From assembly GCA_951802425.1 (NCBI GenBank), contig OX637796.1:1612001-1676000 (forward strand): a stretch of DNA of 64,000 nucleotides, in the 5' to 3' direction. Position numbers and translations under genes: made by a program. This document shows, one piece after another, positions 24,068 through 33,671 of this stretch; within the stretch, counting starts at the first letter, position 1; every line of letters begins with the position of its first letter. Under the pieces are notes generated by a model, which saw nothing but the letters and a program-made list of their open reading frames with translations, was not told the origin of the DNA and made no database searches. Source of the stretch: Clavaria fumosa. Its lineage: Eukaryota > Basidiomycota > Agaricomycetes > Agaricales > Clavariaceae.

Positions 24068-24540
24068 CTAAGATTTATTCTCCTGAATAAACTCCACAAT
24101 GACTTCCTTTGCACACATGAGGTTTTCCAGGGGCTCCCAGGTATTCTCCTCAGGTGGATAACCCACCCAACTCACTAGGTATTGAACCTTTCCTCTCCAC
24201 TTTCTCTTAGCCAGGGCTTTGTCAATGTCGTACCATTCTCCCCCCCTCAACAAGCTCAGGCAGTGGGCAGATAGATGTGGGATTGCCCCAGAATGGTTTG
24301 AGCAGGCCCTCATTAAAGACTGGGTGGATTTGCCAGCTGGGGGGGAGGACAAGGCGATAGGCCAAAGTCCCAATCTTTTCCTCCATGGGGAAGGGGCTGA
24401 TGAACTTGGGGCCAAGCTTCTTGGAGGGGAGGGGGAAGGGGAGGTTCCATGAGTCCAGATATACCAGGCTGCCCTTCTTGTAGATTTCTGGTTCTTGCAA
24501 GTGGTCATCAAAGGTTGCAGAGTTGGTCCTTTGTCCTTTC
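24068..24540 (-). pseudogene. gypsy 2 integrase C-terminus and chromodomain
   Basis: The integrase C-terminal part reads KKGSLVYLDSWNLPFPLP and KIGTLAYRLVLPPSW, and is followed, after a frame change near 24250, by a chromodomain (KVQYLVSWVGYPPEENTWEP). In chromoviruses this module steers integration to modified chromatin. It ends at 24068 next to the 3' LTR. Upstream it joins almost directly to post-protease sequence, which marks the internal deletion. Confidence 0.85.
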
Positions 24541-24563
24541 TGCAGGATTTCCCAGAGTTGGTC

Positions 24564-25200
24564 CTAGGTAGTGGAGATTTTGGCAAGGAAATCATCAGTG
24601 GTGGGTACCCCAGACCCAATGGAGAATCCAGGCAGTGGGGCAGGCAGTATGGATGGGTGCTGCTCTCCAACTGGATGTTGATATCGACTCTGGGGCAGTG
24701 TGGGGGTAGGATGTTGTAATATTCTTCTCTGAAAACTTGTAGGGAACAGAGCTGGCCAATCAGGGGATTCACTTGTGATGGTGCGGACCATAGCAGCACA
24801 GGGTTGGTCATGGCAATTTCTGAATTTGAGGGTACAGGACTGCCAGTTGATTGCAGGGTTGTGCTTCCAGAGCCAGTCATCACCAAGCATGAGGTCAAAC
24901 TCACAGTAGTTGCCCAAGTAACATTTGACAACTTTGTGGTGCCCAAAGCCGAACTTGACCATGACCTTGACTGAGTGGGTGATGGGTCCTTTTGAGTTGG
25001 GGGTGCCATCAACATTCCTTGTCATCATCGGAGTTGGGAGTTGCTCCCTTGGAAATCAATTTCACTCAGCAAAGTCATTGTCCATGACTGAGGCTGTACT
25101 TCTGCTATCAATGAGTACTCTTCCAAGTACTGCCCTATTCAGGAAGGCAGGAGGAGTGAGTCACACTCTAAACTCGAGTTGGGACATCTCCTGGTGGCCC
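24564..25200 (-). pseudogene. gypsy 2 protease relict
   Basis: The frame contains MMTRNVDGTPNSKGPITH and LMLGDDWLWKHNPAINW, matching the protease of gypsy 1. The active-site motif, near 25110, reads VLIDSRST instead of VLIDSGST, so the essential Gly is Arg, and a stop follows shortly after. It is therefore inactive. Confidence 0.75.
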
Positions 25201-25441
25201 ACTATTTTTGTTGTCCTTAAAAGCAGTTCAGGACATGAATCAGAATCTTTCATTGACACAGGACTAATACATGGAAGGGACTCAGGCAGGGAGGCTGCTT
25301 TCTTCACTCCTTGCCTTCAGGAAGATCTGCCTTCACCTCTCTCAACACCCCAAGCTCCTTGTCCTTTACTGTGATGGTGTCACAGAGCTGAGCCACCAGG
25401 GCCTCAAGCTTGTCAACCATCACAGTTGAGGTGTTGTTGGC

Positions 25442-26353
25442 TCAGATGTCAACCTGAGCTACTTGGGGAGCCTTGCAAGGGAGTGGACAGTTGTGTGTGA
25501 GGTGGCTGGGGTGCTGGCAATTATAGCAATTGCCACATGATAGGATCTGGTCAACCTGCATTGTGTTCAGGTTGTGTTGTGGGGGTGGGGAATGTTGCAG
25601 GGCTGGATGGTCAGGTGTTTTGGCAAAGGGGACCGGGGGCTGGGCAGGGTGCATGGCATTGCAATGCTGTAGCATGGTTCCAATGGCAATAGCCTTCCTC
25701 TTCCATGCAGAGTAGGAGGGCAGAAGTGGGGAGCCAGCGTAAATCCAGTCAGTAACGGTGTAGGCAAGCATGGGTTCAAGAAGTGTAATGAGGAGGTCCC
25801 CATAGGTTTCCTCTGCAAGTTTGGCCTTTGTGACTAATTGGTCAAATTGTGTCAGGAACTCATTTACCAGCAGGTTCCCCTGCTTCAGCTTCACGAGCTG
25901 GAGATAGGCATTCTCTTTCTCCACTGCATCAGAGAATTCAGTATCAAGGGTTTTCTTGAAGGAGGCCCATGAGGGGCAGGAGAGCAGGTTTGTGACTATT
26001 TTCTTGACCACAGAGTTCACCCATTCCTTGGTGTAGCCTCCGTGCATCTGGTTCAGAGTGAACAGTACTTTCTTCTTATCCGTGTTGAATTCTTCCTCTT
26101 CTGTGATGAAGAGGATGTTGAGCTGGCAGGCAAAGGTGTGGTACATATGTTTATCCCCATTGAAGGGGGCAAGGGAAAAACCACTAGACATCATATCTGA
26201 ATATTTCGTCATGGATGTCCAAGAGTTCCATGGAGTTGGGGATGGAGGAGACTGAGGAGGGGGAGAGGGGTTCCAAGGAGGGGAGGGATTGAGTGTTACA
26301 GGGAGGGCAAGGGTTGCAGGCAATGGTGAGTGTATGGGGCTGACCAAGGGCAT
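25442..26353 (-). pseudogene. gypsy 2 gag fragment with intact zinc knuckle
   Basis: A 303-codon open frame covers the Pro-rich linker, the capsid-like part (TEFSDAVEKENAYLQLVK, LTQFDQLVTKAKL) and a zinc knuckle CYNCQHPSHLTHNC that keeps all four ligands. Sequence further toward the 5' LTR is broken by stops and by the nested element at 26927. It is more open than gypsy 1 gag over this part, although CpG decay is heavier. Confidence 0.8.
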
Positions 26354-26926
26354 CCTGTAGAGATCTTCTGATATCTGAGGTAGGATGGGGCCAGGTGCTA
26401 GGGTAGGCTCAGGGGTTAATGGGAGCCCAAGAGTGGAGTCTCAGAGGGTTTCAGAAGGTGTCGATGAGGAGCCATGCATTGCTTGTGCATGCTTGTAAGA
26501 AATGGTTGGCTTGGGGGTGGGGCTCAGGGGCATCAGCATGGTCAGGGAGTCATGGGGAAGCAGGGGGCATTGGCGTTCTTGGCAGGGGCTCGATGTTTTT
26601 GATGTCCTTGATTGTCAGACCCTTGATGGTCTGATGGAAAATCTCTTGGTTAAGGGTGGCAGTGAGTAAAGCAGGGAACTCAGTGGGAGTATAATTTGGG
26701 AAAAGCCTCTGCTCATGAATCTCTCTCAAGGACCAAAGTCTGGGCTGGATAAACTGTCTTTCAACTGAGTAGTAAACGGTGCTCCTCAGGCAGTGCCCAT
26801 TCGGAGTGTTGCAACATGTGACTGGTACCAGTGTATGGCAATCGATGTATCAGAGGGCAAAGAATCTGTGTGCTTTCTGCCTGTCAGTAAGGCCTAGGGG
26901 TTCTTCTTGTGGAGCTGCTGGGAATC

Positions 26927-27193
26927 TATTGGAAATTGAAGCCAATAGCTAAAGTGCCTTGTTGATTGCGCCATACTGATGAATTGTTACTTGTACCACT
27001 AGCATAAATGCCTCACTGTAGCACTGCCACAGGGCATTGTGTATTTAGCTACAAGTGATGGAGCCGGAACTCCATCAGTTTGTAATCAGTACACCAAGCA
27101 TCCACCTTCACTGAGTGATCCCTCTTAAGCATCCTCGCTGTCCTTGCTCTCTACAAGGGGTGCCCTACAAACTGACTCGAACCAATTTCTACA
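26927..27193 (+). repeat. 5' LTR of small LTR element
   Basis: 267 bp, starts TATTGGAAATTG (first dinucleotide TA instead of TG) and ends ATTTCTACA. It is nearly identical to 27835-28101. Confidence 0.92.
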
Positions 27194-27223
27194 CAAACTG
27201 ATCACCCTCTTGTTCATGTCGCA

Positions 27224-27805
27224 ATGTCCAACTCTGCCATATCGCAACAAGAAAGATTCGAGAACTCCCTTAATCATGCCCCCGAGTTCCACACATTTCC
27301 CAATGTCAAAACTTGGATTATCAAAGCACTACGATTTATAGGCCAAATTGTCTTTGATGGCCTCGAACGACTAAACCGCAATAATGACTCCCTTGAAGAT
27401 CATATTCACTTGCTCGAGCAGAAAGTCGCCACCACCGCCTCTGCTCCCACACCTACACAGCAGCCTCAGCACCCAGCACTTCGCGCTAGATGCCAGCGCT
27501 GTCATGCGCTTGGTCATGACACCCTTGAGTGCTGCGCCAAGAATATTGCTATGATGAAGAAACAAGTTGTGAAGAATGCCAAGGCCAAAAAGCAAGCCCA
27601 CCTAGCCCGTGTCGTGCCACTTCAGTCCTCTGCATCACTTGCCTATCCTTTCCCCCCGTATGCACCACTTACCATGCCACTGCCCACCAATATGTTCGTT
27701 GCTATGTTAGCCGATGCGACCGAGATGCGACGACATGCCGCGCAATCCTCCAGGGACAAGAGGAGGCGTCATTGCCCTCCCGCTGTCACCACTGCCTCGA
27801 CTTAG
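27224..27805 (+). CDS. Gag-like zinc-knuckle protein of small LTR element
   Basis: 193 codons, starting 31 bp after the 5' LTR and ending 29 bp before the 3' LTR. The N-terminal half contains WIIKALRFIGQIVFDGLERL and a predicted coil (DSLEDHIHLLEQKV). A perfect CX2CX4HX4C knuckle follows (CQRCHALGHDTLEC), then a Lys/Ala-rich and Pro-rich tail ending in RRRH. No capsid domain was recognised. It could bind the element RNA and help packaging by another element's particles, but this is inference. CpG codons are kept, unlike the surrounding gypsy, so the insertion is recent. Confidence 0.75.
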   Translation: MSNSAISQQERFENSLNHAPEFHTFPNVKTWIIKALRFIGQIVFDGLERLNRNNDSLEDHIHLLEQKVATTASAPTPTQQPQHPALRARCQRCHALGHDTLECCAKNIAMMKKQVVKNAKAKKQAHLARVVPLQSSASLAYPFPPYAPLTMPLPTNMFVAMLADATEMRRHAAQSSRDKRRRHCPPAVTTAST

Positions 27806-27834
27806 TTGCTCATAGCTCTAGGCTTCAGGGGGAG

Positions 27835-28101
27835 TGTTGGAAATTGAAGCCAATAGCTAAAGTGCCTTGTTGATTGTGCCATACTGACGAATTGTTACTT
27901 GTACCACTAGCATAAATGCCTCACTGTAGCACTGCCACAGGGCATTGTGTATTTAGCTACAAGCGATGGAGCCGGAACTCCATCGGTTTGTAATCAGTAC
28001 ACCAAGCATCCGCCTTCACCGAGTGATCCCTCTTAAGCATCCTCGCTGTCCTTGCTCTCTACAAGGGGTGCCCTACAAACCGACTTGAACCAATTTCTAC
28101 A
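27835..28101 (+). repeat. 3' LTR of small LTR element
   Basis: 267 bp, TGTTGGAAATTG...ATTTCTACA, with canonical TG...CA ends. It is followed directly by the GAATC duplication. Confidence 0.92.
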
Positions 28102-28232
28102 GAATCCAGTTTCAACTAGTAGCAGGGGTCACAGCTTCCAGGTATGTTAGGTCAGCTGGGCAGGAGTGGGATGATTGTCAGTTGTCAATGTTGGAGTGTC
28201 ACAGACACTGATTTGGGACAAGGGACGAGTTG

Positions 28233-28245
28233 AGACTTTGATATT
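28233..28245 (-). promoter_or_regulatory. Putative self-priming primer-binding site, gypsy 2
   Basis: Reads AATATCAAAGTCT on the minus strand, one base after the LTR, and is perfectly complementary to 28365-28377. Its position and sequence are the same as in gypsy 1 (2257-2269), although the two copies differ widely elsewhere. Confidence 0.6.
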
Positions 28246-28246
28246 A

Positions 28247-28819
28247 TGTTGTGGTTGATCCAAAAGTAGAGGACAGAAGGTTGTGGAAAGGTCACAAGAA
28301 GGTCGCAAAACAATTTCCTTATTGGGCCTTAAGTCAGACTCACAGTAGAAAGGTGCAGAGTAAGAATATCAAAGTCTGGGGAATACAGGCTGAGTTCTAC
28401 TCATATACTGTATATACTGAGTCCATAACTTAGAAACCCCAGTAGTATAAGGTAACAATGGAGGGGAGCATGCAGAAGTGATGGTAGGGATTGAATGAAG
28501 GTATCCAGGTAATGATCGGGTTGATGTCATGGCATCGGGAAAGACAAAGGTAATCAGTGAGGGAATGGGGTAGTGGTAGGGAAGGGACATGGATGCCAAG
28601 GGGACAGGATAGTGGTAACAAAGAGAGGTAGAAAGGGAAGTACCTGATTGGGGTTAATGACCTTGATGCCAAGATGACAGGTGTCAGGGAGTGACATGGT
28701 GATGGCATCCTGCATGGATGTGCCATCATGAAAATGGGCCATCCTCTTGGTAACAGTCACATGGCCTAGAATCAGGTGATTGGGCACTTACTGTGCAATC
28801 ACATGATGTTGCTGTGACA
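28247..28819 (-). repeat. 5' LTR of gypsy 2 (573 bp)
   Basis: On the minus strand it runs TGTCACAG...ACCACAACA. TATATA lies at 28411-28416, and the self-priming 13-mer partner at 28365-28377. The complementary site lies one base inside the element at 28233-28245. It is diverged from the 3' LTR mostly by C/T and G/A changes. Confidence 0.9.
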
Positions 28820-28824
28820 GCTAT

Positions 28825-30540
28825 CTAGGGATACTGAAATGTCAATCATGGACAAACCTGAAAAACCTTTCCTCACTGTAGTACAAGACACAAAGCATCC
28901 TAAAACACTGCCAAACATGCTTCTGTACATGATGGTACCCACTGCTGCTTACCCTTCAAGCTATATGTTGCCTCAAGCCTATCTGGATTGACCACATGCT
29001 CCCTTGCAGCCTCCCACACAGAGCCTTGCACCATCCAATCCCCCTCCAGCTGTACTGCCTCTGGCTCCCTCAATACATGCTCTGCCATCCCATGTTTCAT
29101 TCCCCAAAATTGCCCCATGGTTGTTGAGCCTGAACAAGCATGCACACTGTTGCAGCCCCCATATCAGTTTCTCCTCACTCAGCAAACCCCTACTGAGGAA
29201 TGGATTCTTTTGGATCAATCAGCTGGCAAGCAAATTTGTCTCTGTCAATAAATTGATGGAATTACTGCAAACAAACTATGGTACAGTCATTCTACTTCTC
29301 CAGTATGCCAAAGAAGATGTAGAGGCATGCTGGGCAGGTAAAATTTGATACAGAGATGTTACATTGCAATAGGTAGTGGTCTGTAGGCATCAATTGGCTT
29401 TTGTTTTGAATAAATTTTGCTGATCTGTGCTTTGCCTGATGCCAAAGTGGCAAGAGAAAAAAAAAGTACATAATTTTCCTGTCACTCTAATTTTACAAAA
29501 TAGTGCTCAGGTATGTGATCATTGTGCAACCATTTTATGTGAATTGGTTCAGCCATTGTCAACAAGATATTGTGACTCCAATATTTCAAGTAGAACAAGT
29601 CACTTTTTATTTATTTATAAGCTTTCCTGAAAAGGACAATAAGCTTCATTAGCTGAGAGGTTGGGTTGGCCAAGCAGTTGCACAGACTGACAGAAGTTGT
29701 GTGAGCTCAACATTGACCAAGTCTGTGCAGTGGCTGTGTGTATAGCTGTCACCCATCATTTTACAGTAGTCCTTACAGGCTCAGTAAACACAAGCTATCC
29801 ACTTGTTGTCTTTCCTCAGTCCCAGACTCAGAATATCATCACAGAGCTGCTGCTCCTTGCTGCATTTAAGTGCTCTACTCAATGGACCTACCACACTGCT
29901 GGTGTCCACTTATGATGCTCTGCAAAGGGGTGGAATTGGGTATCAGTACATGTCATTGGCAAGGATCTCAATGCCTGGTTGTATTTTGCACAGGAGGAGT
30001 CCCAGGTGACTCAGAATGAAAGAGAGGTGTCCTTATAGATTATTGGCCTGATTCCTAATGATGATCAAGTTAAACACTGCTGGACACATACTGAGAATAT
30101 TTAAATCCAGTCCAATTATGTTCTATTAGCTGTGAATTCAAAGCCTGGATTGTGAAGCAGCCTCTTTGAGCCTGCACCTGTCATGGGAGTGACAGCAAAG
30201 TTCCTTCTCTGTGCTCAGGCAGAGAAAAGTCTCTAGATTGAGGGGGTAAGCCTGGGCTCAATGTACAAGATAAGTCTTTGTGCTAAGCAAACTGTCTCTT
30301 TCAAGGCCCTTGGAGTTGCTAGCAGCAATTCATGTCTCAACCACAAGCATAGTGCTGGTAGTACTCAGAATGATGGACTTGTTGACTGATTGAAGGGTGT
30401 AAGAACCCTCAATGGCTGTGATGTTTTGCTGTCAGACTTAGTTGGGTGACCCCTGAGTAAATCATAAACTCATAATGATGACAAGCTTCACCAAGCCTGG
30501 AGGGTATTGGCCAATTAGGGATGCTGCAGTGCAGTCCTGG
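28825..30540. other. CpG-poor repeat DNA without intact gene
   Basis: Decayed sequence. A short open stretch at 28988-29250 is Cys/Ser/Pro-rich with no recognised family. The part at 29440-29645 is the right inverted repeat of the old transposon. A hairpin (GGTTCAGTTCA ... TGAACTGAACC) lies around 30551-30600. Confidence 0.4.
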
Positions 30541-31640
30541 ATCTTTTGAGCTGGACCTGTGGTTCAGTTCAAAGTTCAGGAAATTGCTGAACTGAACCCA
30601 AGATGAGAAGTAATACTGTACCATTTAAGTCAATTGACCAGTGGGTGTGACGCATGACACAATTGACCAGTTGGCAGATTGACCAAAAATGGCTGTGACA
30701 TGTGACATCAGCAAAAATTGACCGCCACACAACTTCACTGCCATGGCCTTCAAAATTCCTGACAAGATCCTGCAGCTTGGCCTACCCAGCCAGACACTCT
30801 CAGTTTCCGCATTCCTAGAATTCAGAAGGCCAGAGCCAAAAATTCAATACAAAACAGAGGATTTCTATCTTGCTGAGCATCTTTCAGACACGTCAATTGA
30901 GGATGCTATAAATCTCCTATCAAACCCAATGCCTTTGCCATCTGTTGTTATTGTGTTTTGCATGTGACCTTGCCAAACACAAAAACACATATCATTGAAA
31001 CTGCAAAATTAGATCTGCCATATCTCAGTCAATTCTTGACGGATTGGCCTGAAATTTTGAACCCTGATGTCTTTGAGGCATTGGCTTGGTGTTGGTGACA
31101 TCAAGGAGCCCTAAATTTCCTATTTAAAGATGTCCATTTTGGCCTAAATTAGGTGATTGTCAGCATTACACAGCTCTGATGGCTGCAATAATATATAAAA
31201 TGTACTGTAAAGTTGCATGCACCTCCACAGATATGTGGTCTAGGTGCATCCAAAATTTCAGAGGTTTCCATGAAGAACTGCAGGGTCAGGAGCCAGCCAA
31301 TTGTGATAGTGTCACTATAACACATAACAATTGGTTGGCTCCTGCCCCTATGGTTCTTCATGGAAACCTTTGAAATTTTGGAGGCACCTAAACCACATAT
31401 TTGTGGAGGTGCATGCAACTTTACAGTACATTTTATATATTATTGCAGCCATCAGAGCTGTTTAATGCTGACAATCACCTAATTTAGGCCAAAATGGACA
31501 TCTTTAAATAGGAAATTTAGGGCTCTTTGATGTTACTAACTCCAAGCCAATGCCTCAAAGACATCAGGTTCAGAATTTCAGGCCAATCCATCAAGAATTG
31601 ATTGAGATATGGCAGATCTAATTTTGCAATTTCAATGATA

Positions 31641-33270
31641 CAGTGAGGGACAAAACTGTTGCAATGTTAAGTCATTTTGCATTATTATCCATGTTATGTA
31701 ACATTTAAGAAGGGTAAAATTAAGTAAAAATATACACTGGATAGACCTACTTCTTGGCTATATTTCAGCTTTTATCTCATCCAGATCTATCTATTATTCA
31801 TTAAGAAAATAAATATTTTGTATGGGGGTAGCATTGCAACAGTTTTGTCCCTCACAGTTCAGGGTAAAGAAAACTCTATTTATCAGTATTTGGTATGGCC
31901 CCCTTTGGCCTTTAACACTGCCTCAACTCTCCTAGGCATACTTTCAATAAGTCCCTGGCACACTGATGCATCTATCCCATTCCACTCCTTCTCCACCCTG
32001 TCCCAAAGCTCCAGTATTCCACCAGGTGGCTTGTCATATGCCCCAAGCTTCTTCTTCAGGTGATTCCATAAATGTTCAATAGGATTGAGGTCTGGGGACT
32101 GTGCTGGCCATGAGAGGACCTTGAAACTATTGTCTTGGAACCAAGCCTTGGCCTTCTTGCTGACATGTTTGGGGTCATTGTCCTGTTGGAAGATGACATC
32201 TCTGGAAGTTTTGTCATAATAGGTGAGGCTGGCTTGAAGATCCTCCTCCAAGATTTTGGTGTAGAGCTCTGCATCCATCCTACCATCAATCTTGACTGCA
32301 TAGCCAGGTCCTTCCCATATCATGCACCCCCACATCATCAGAGATCCCCCCCCAAACTTCCTAGTCCCCTGCACAAGCCTATCACTCAGGCCCTCCCCTG
32401 CCTTTTTCCACACCCATCTCCTCCCATCTGAACCAAAACGATTAATCTTGGTCTCATCAGACCAGACAACCTTCTTCCAATCCTCCACAGTCCAATCTTG
32501 GTGGCTGACAGCAAAATCCATCCTCTCCTTCCTGTGTCTCTGAGACAGTGAGGGTTTCTTCTGCTTCACCACAGCTTTCATCCCAGCCTTCTGCAAGCCA
32601 CGACGTACAGTTTTGGGGGAGAGGGGCTGGTTGGTGATATCCTGAAGAGATTTGGTGATTTGGGTGGCATTCTCAGCCTTCTGGGATGAGATAAGGTGGA
32701 GGGCATAGCGAATGTTGGCATCAGAGAGGAGGGAGGGTCGACCACCAAGGGATTTGGAAAGGGAGGAACGATGTTTGGAGCGAAGCCTGGAGATGGTGCT
32801 GGTGTGGACTCCAGTCAGAGAGGATATCTGATGGGCAGAGTGCCCAGAATCAAGCAGAGAAAGGATGTGATTAGCCTGAGTAGTGGTGAGGGGCTTCATG
32901 CTGCTCTGAGCTCTGGGGGGAGGATGGTTGCACCCCAAGGGGGTGTATATATACCACAAAATGAACCAGTCACCTGACATTGTTGATTGCAATGTGTGGC
33001 TGTGCTCTATTTTGTAGCAAATCAACAAAATCAGGTGACTTTGTACCATCAGACTGGAAGGGACAAAACTGTTGCAATGCTACCCCCACACAAAATATTT
33101 AATTCCTCAGTGATTAATGAATGGATTTATATGGGATAAATGCTGAAATATAGCCAGGAAGTAGGTCTATTTAAAGAATATTTTTAGCCAATTTTATCTC
33201 CAATATATGATATGTAATACAGATGACAATGCAAAATGACCAAACATTGCAACAGTTTTGTCCCTCACTG
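31641..33270 (-). mobile_element. Tc1-type transposon, 1630 bp, apparently intact
   Basis: The ends are CAGTGAGGGACAAAAC... at both termini, with TA duplicated on each side (31639-31640 and 33271-33272). The terminal inverted repeats are about 215 bp. Each contains an extra inverted copy of the end sequence at its inner edge (31832-31857 and 33060-33079). The transposase gene between them is uninterrupted. It sits in the right arm of a foldback repeat. Confidence 0.93.
31883..32899 (-). CDS. Tc1-family DD34E transposase
   Basis: 338 aa from the ATG at 32899; the frame stays open upstream, but the usual Tc1 length of about 340 aa favours this start. The N-terminus has two helix-turn-helix regions (HQISSLTGVHTSTISRL and later SPKTVRRGLQKAGMK) separated by GGRPS. 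The catalytic triad is present: VVWSDETKINRFG (D), VIFQQDNDPKH (D) and DLNPIEHLW (E), with 34 residues between the second D and E. It would cut and paste the element at TA sites. TATATATAC on the minus strand near 32945-32954 is a likely promoter. No stop or frameshift is visible, so activity is possible. Confidence 0.93.
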   Translation of the reverse strand: MKPLTTTQANHILSLLDSGHSAHQISSLTGVHTSTISRLRSKHRSSLSKSLGGRPSLLSDANIRYALHLISSQKAENATQITKSLQDITNQPLSPKTVRRGLQKAGMKAVVKQKKPSLSQRHRKERMDFAVSHQDWTVEDWKKVVWSDETKINRFGSDGRRWVWKKAGEGLSDRLVQGTRKFGGGSLMMWGCMIWEGPGYAVKIDGRMDAELYTKILEEDLQASLTYYDKTSRDVIFQQDNDPKHVSKKAKAWFQDNSFKVLSWPAQSPDLNPIEHLWNHLKKKLGAYDKPPGGILELWDRVEKEWNGIDASVCQGLIESMPRRVEAVLKAKGGHTKY

Positions 33271-33314
33271 TATGTGTTTTTGTGTTTGGCAAGGTCACGT
33301 GCAAAACACAATAA

Positions 33315-33671
33315 ATGGTACAGTAGTCCAGTTTGGAACCAGTTCAGTGTCCAGCAAAATCAAAAAAGAATTGAACCAAACCAGACCATGGCATCACTAC
33401 CAAGTCAAGAAACAGGAACTAAAAGACCAATTTTATGAAGTTTTGTGTCATTCAAATGAGGACTTTAGGTGCAGGGTTGATGACATAAGTGTCACACAGC
33501 TTTAGTGGGAGTTGCCTGTCTAATTCTGGGACCATTTTATCTCACTAGAGCTAAGCCTCAAAGTGCCTGTGGCAGCCTACAACTTGCTCATGACTTTGGT
33601 GTAAATCAACAACAATAAATACAAACAAGCCCAAGTTGGCAGGCATTGCTGGTCGCTCATCGACTCCACTC
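33315..33671. other. Right edge of repeat island, ERF4 upstream
   Basis: CpG-poor sequence continues to about 33640 and then switches to host composition just before the ERF4 start codon. No gene was seen. Confidence 0.45.

Larger units (their letters stand above)
26927..28101 (+). mobile_element. Small non-autonomous LTR element with zinc-knuckle ORF (TR-GAG-like)
   Basis: Two 267-bp LTRs (26927-27193 and 27835-28101) flank 641 bp. A 5-bp duplication GAATC lies at 26922-26926 and 28102-28106, and gypsy 1 shows the uninterrupted site (GAATCCAG at 2128-2135, plus strand). The 3' LTR is preceded by a purine tract (GGGGGAG, 27828-27834). The only ORF (27224-27805) encodes a CCHC zinc-knuckle protein. 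There is no polymerase, protease or integrase. The layout resembles TRIM elements or the TR-GAG class described in plants. The LTRs differ at 9 of 267 positions. Confidence 0.9.
23168..28819 (-). mobile_element. Ty3/gypsy chromovirus 2, internally deleted
   Basis: A complete insertion with both LTRs (23168-24056 and 28247-28819) and a 5-bp duplication GCTAT at 23163-23167 and 28820-28824. Read on the minus strand: 5' LTR, decayed gag leader, gag with zinc knuckle (25442-26353), protease (about 24564-25200), then directly the integrase C-terminus and chromodomain (24068-24540). Reverse transcriptase, RNase H and the integrase core are missing, so the copy is non-autonomous. It carries two nested insertions, a MITE in the 3' LTR and a small LTR element at 26927-28101. 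CpG is strongly depleted. Confidence 0.92.
19650..29645. mobile_element. Decayed DNA transposon bounded by long inverted repeats
   Basis: The block at 19650-19850 and the reverse complement of 29440-29645 are similar over about 170-200 bp. They share TTGTCCTTTTCAGG next to AAGCTTA, and further in TGATCACAT, GCACTAT and TAAAATTAG at matching spacing. Between them are a DDE transposase relict (about 19990-21830), a zinc-cluster-like ORF relict (22044-22970) and the later gypsy insertion (23168-28819). Removing the gypsy leaves about 4.3 kb. Exact ends and a target duplication were not found, so the unit is inferred. Confidence 0.45.
30948..33314. mobile_element. Foldback (palindromic) repeat split by a Tc1 transposon
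   Basis: The left arm 30948-31311 is repeated as its reverse complement from about 31313 to 31640, and the complement resumes after the Tc1 insertion at 33271-33314. Paired segments include TGCATGCACCTCCACA, the pair GGAGCCAGCCAATTGT/ACAATTGGTTGGCTCC near the centre, and GACCTTGCCAAACACAAA at the outer edges. The rejoined arms read through the TA where Tc1 inserted. Homology continues outside, where ACTGTACCATTTA near 30620 has its complement near 33312, with about 320 bp extra on the left. No ORF explains the arms. Confidence 0.8.

Noticed and set aside
28988..29348. Cys/Ser/Pro-rich frames that looked like a secreted protein
   Set aside because: Frames shift and stop, CpG is depleted as in decayed repeats, and there is no signal peptide at a plausible start.
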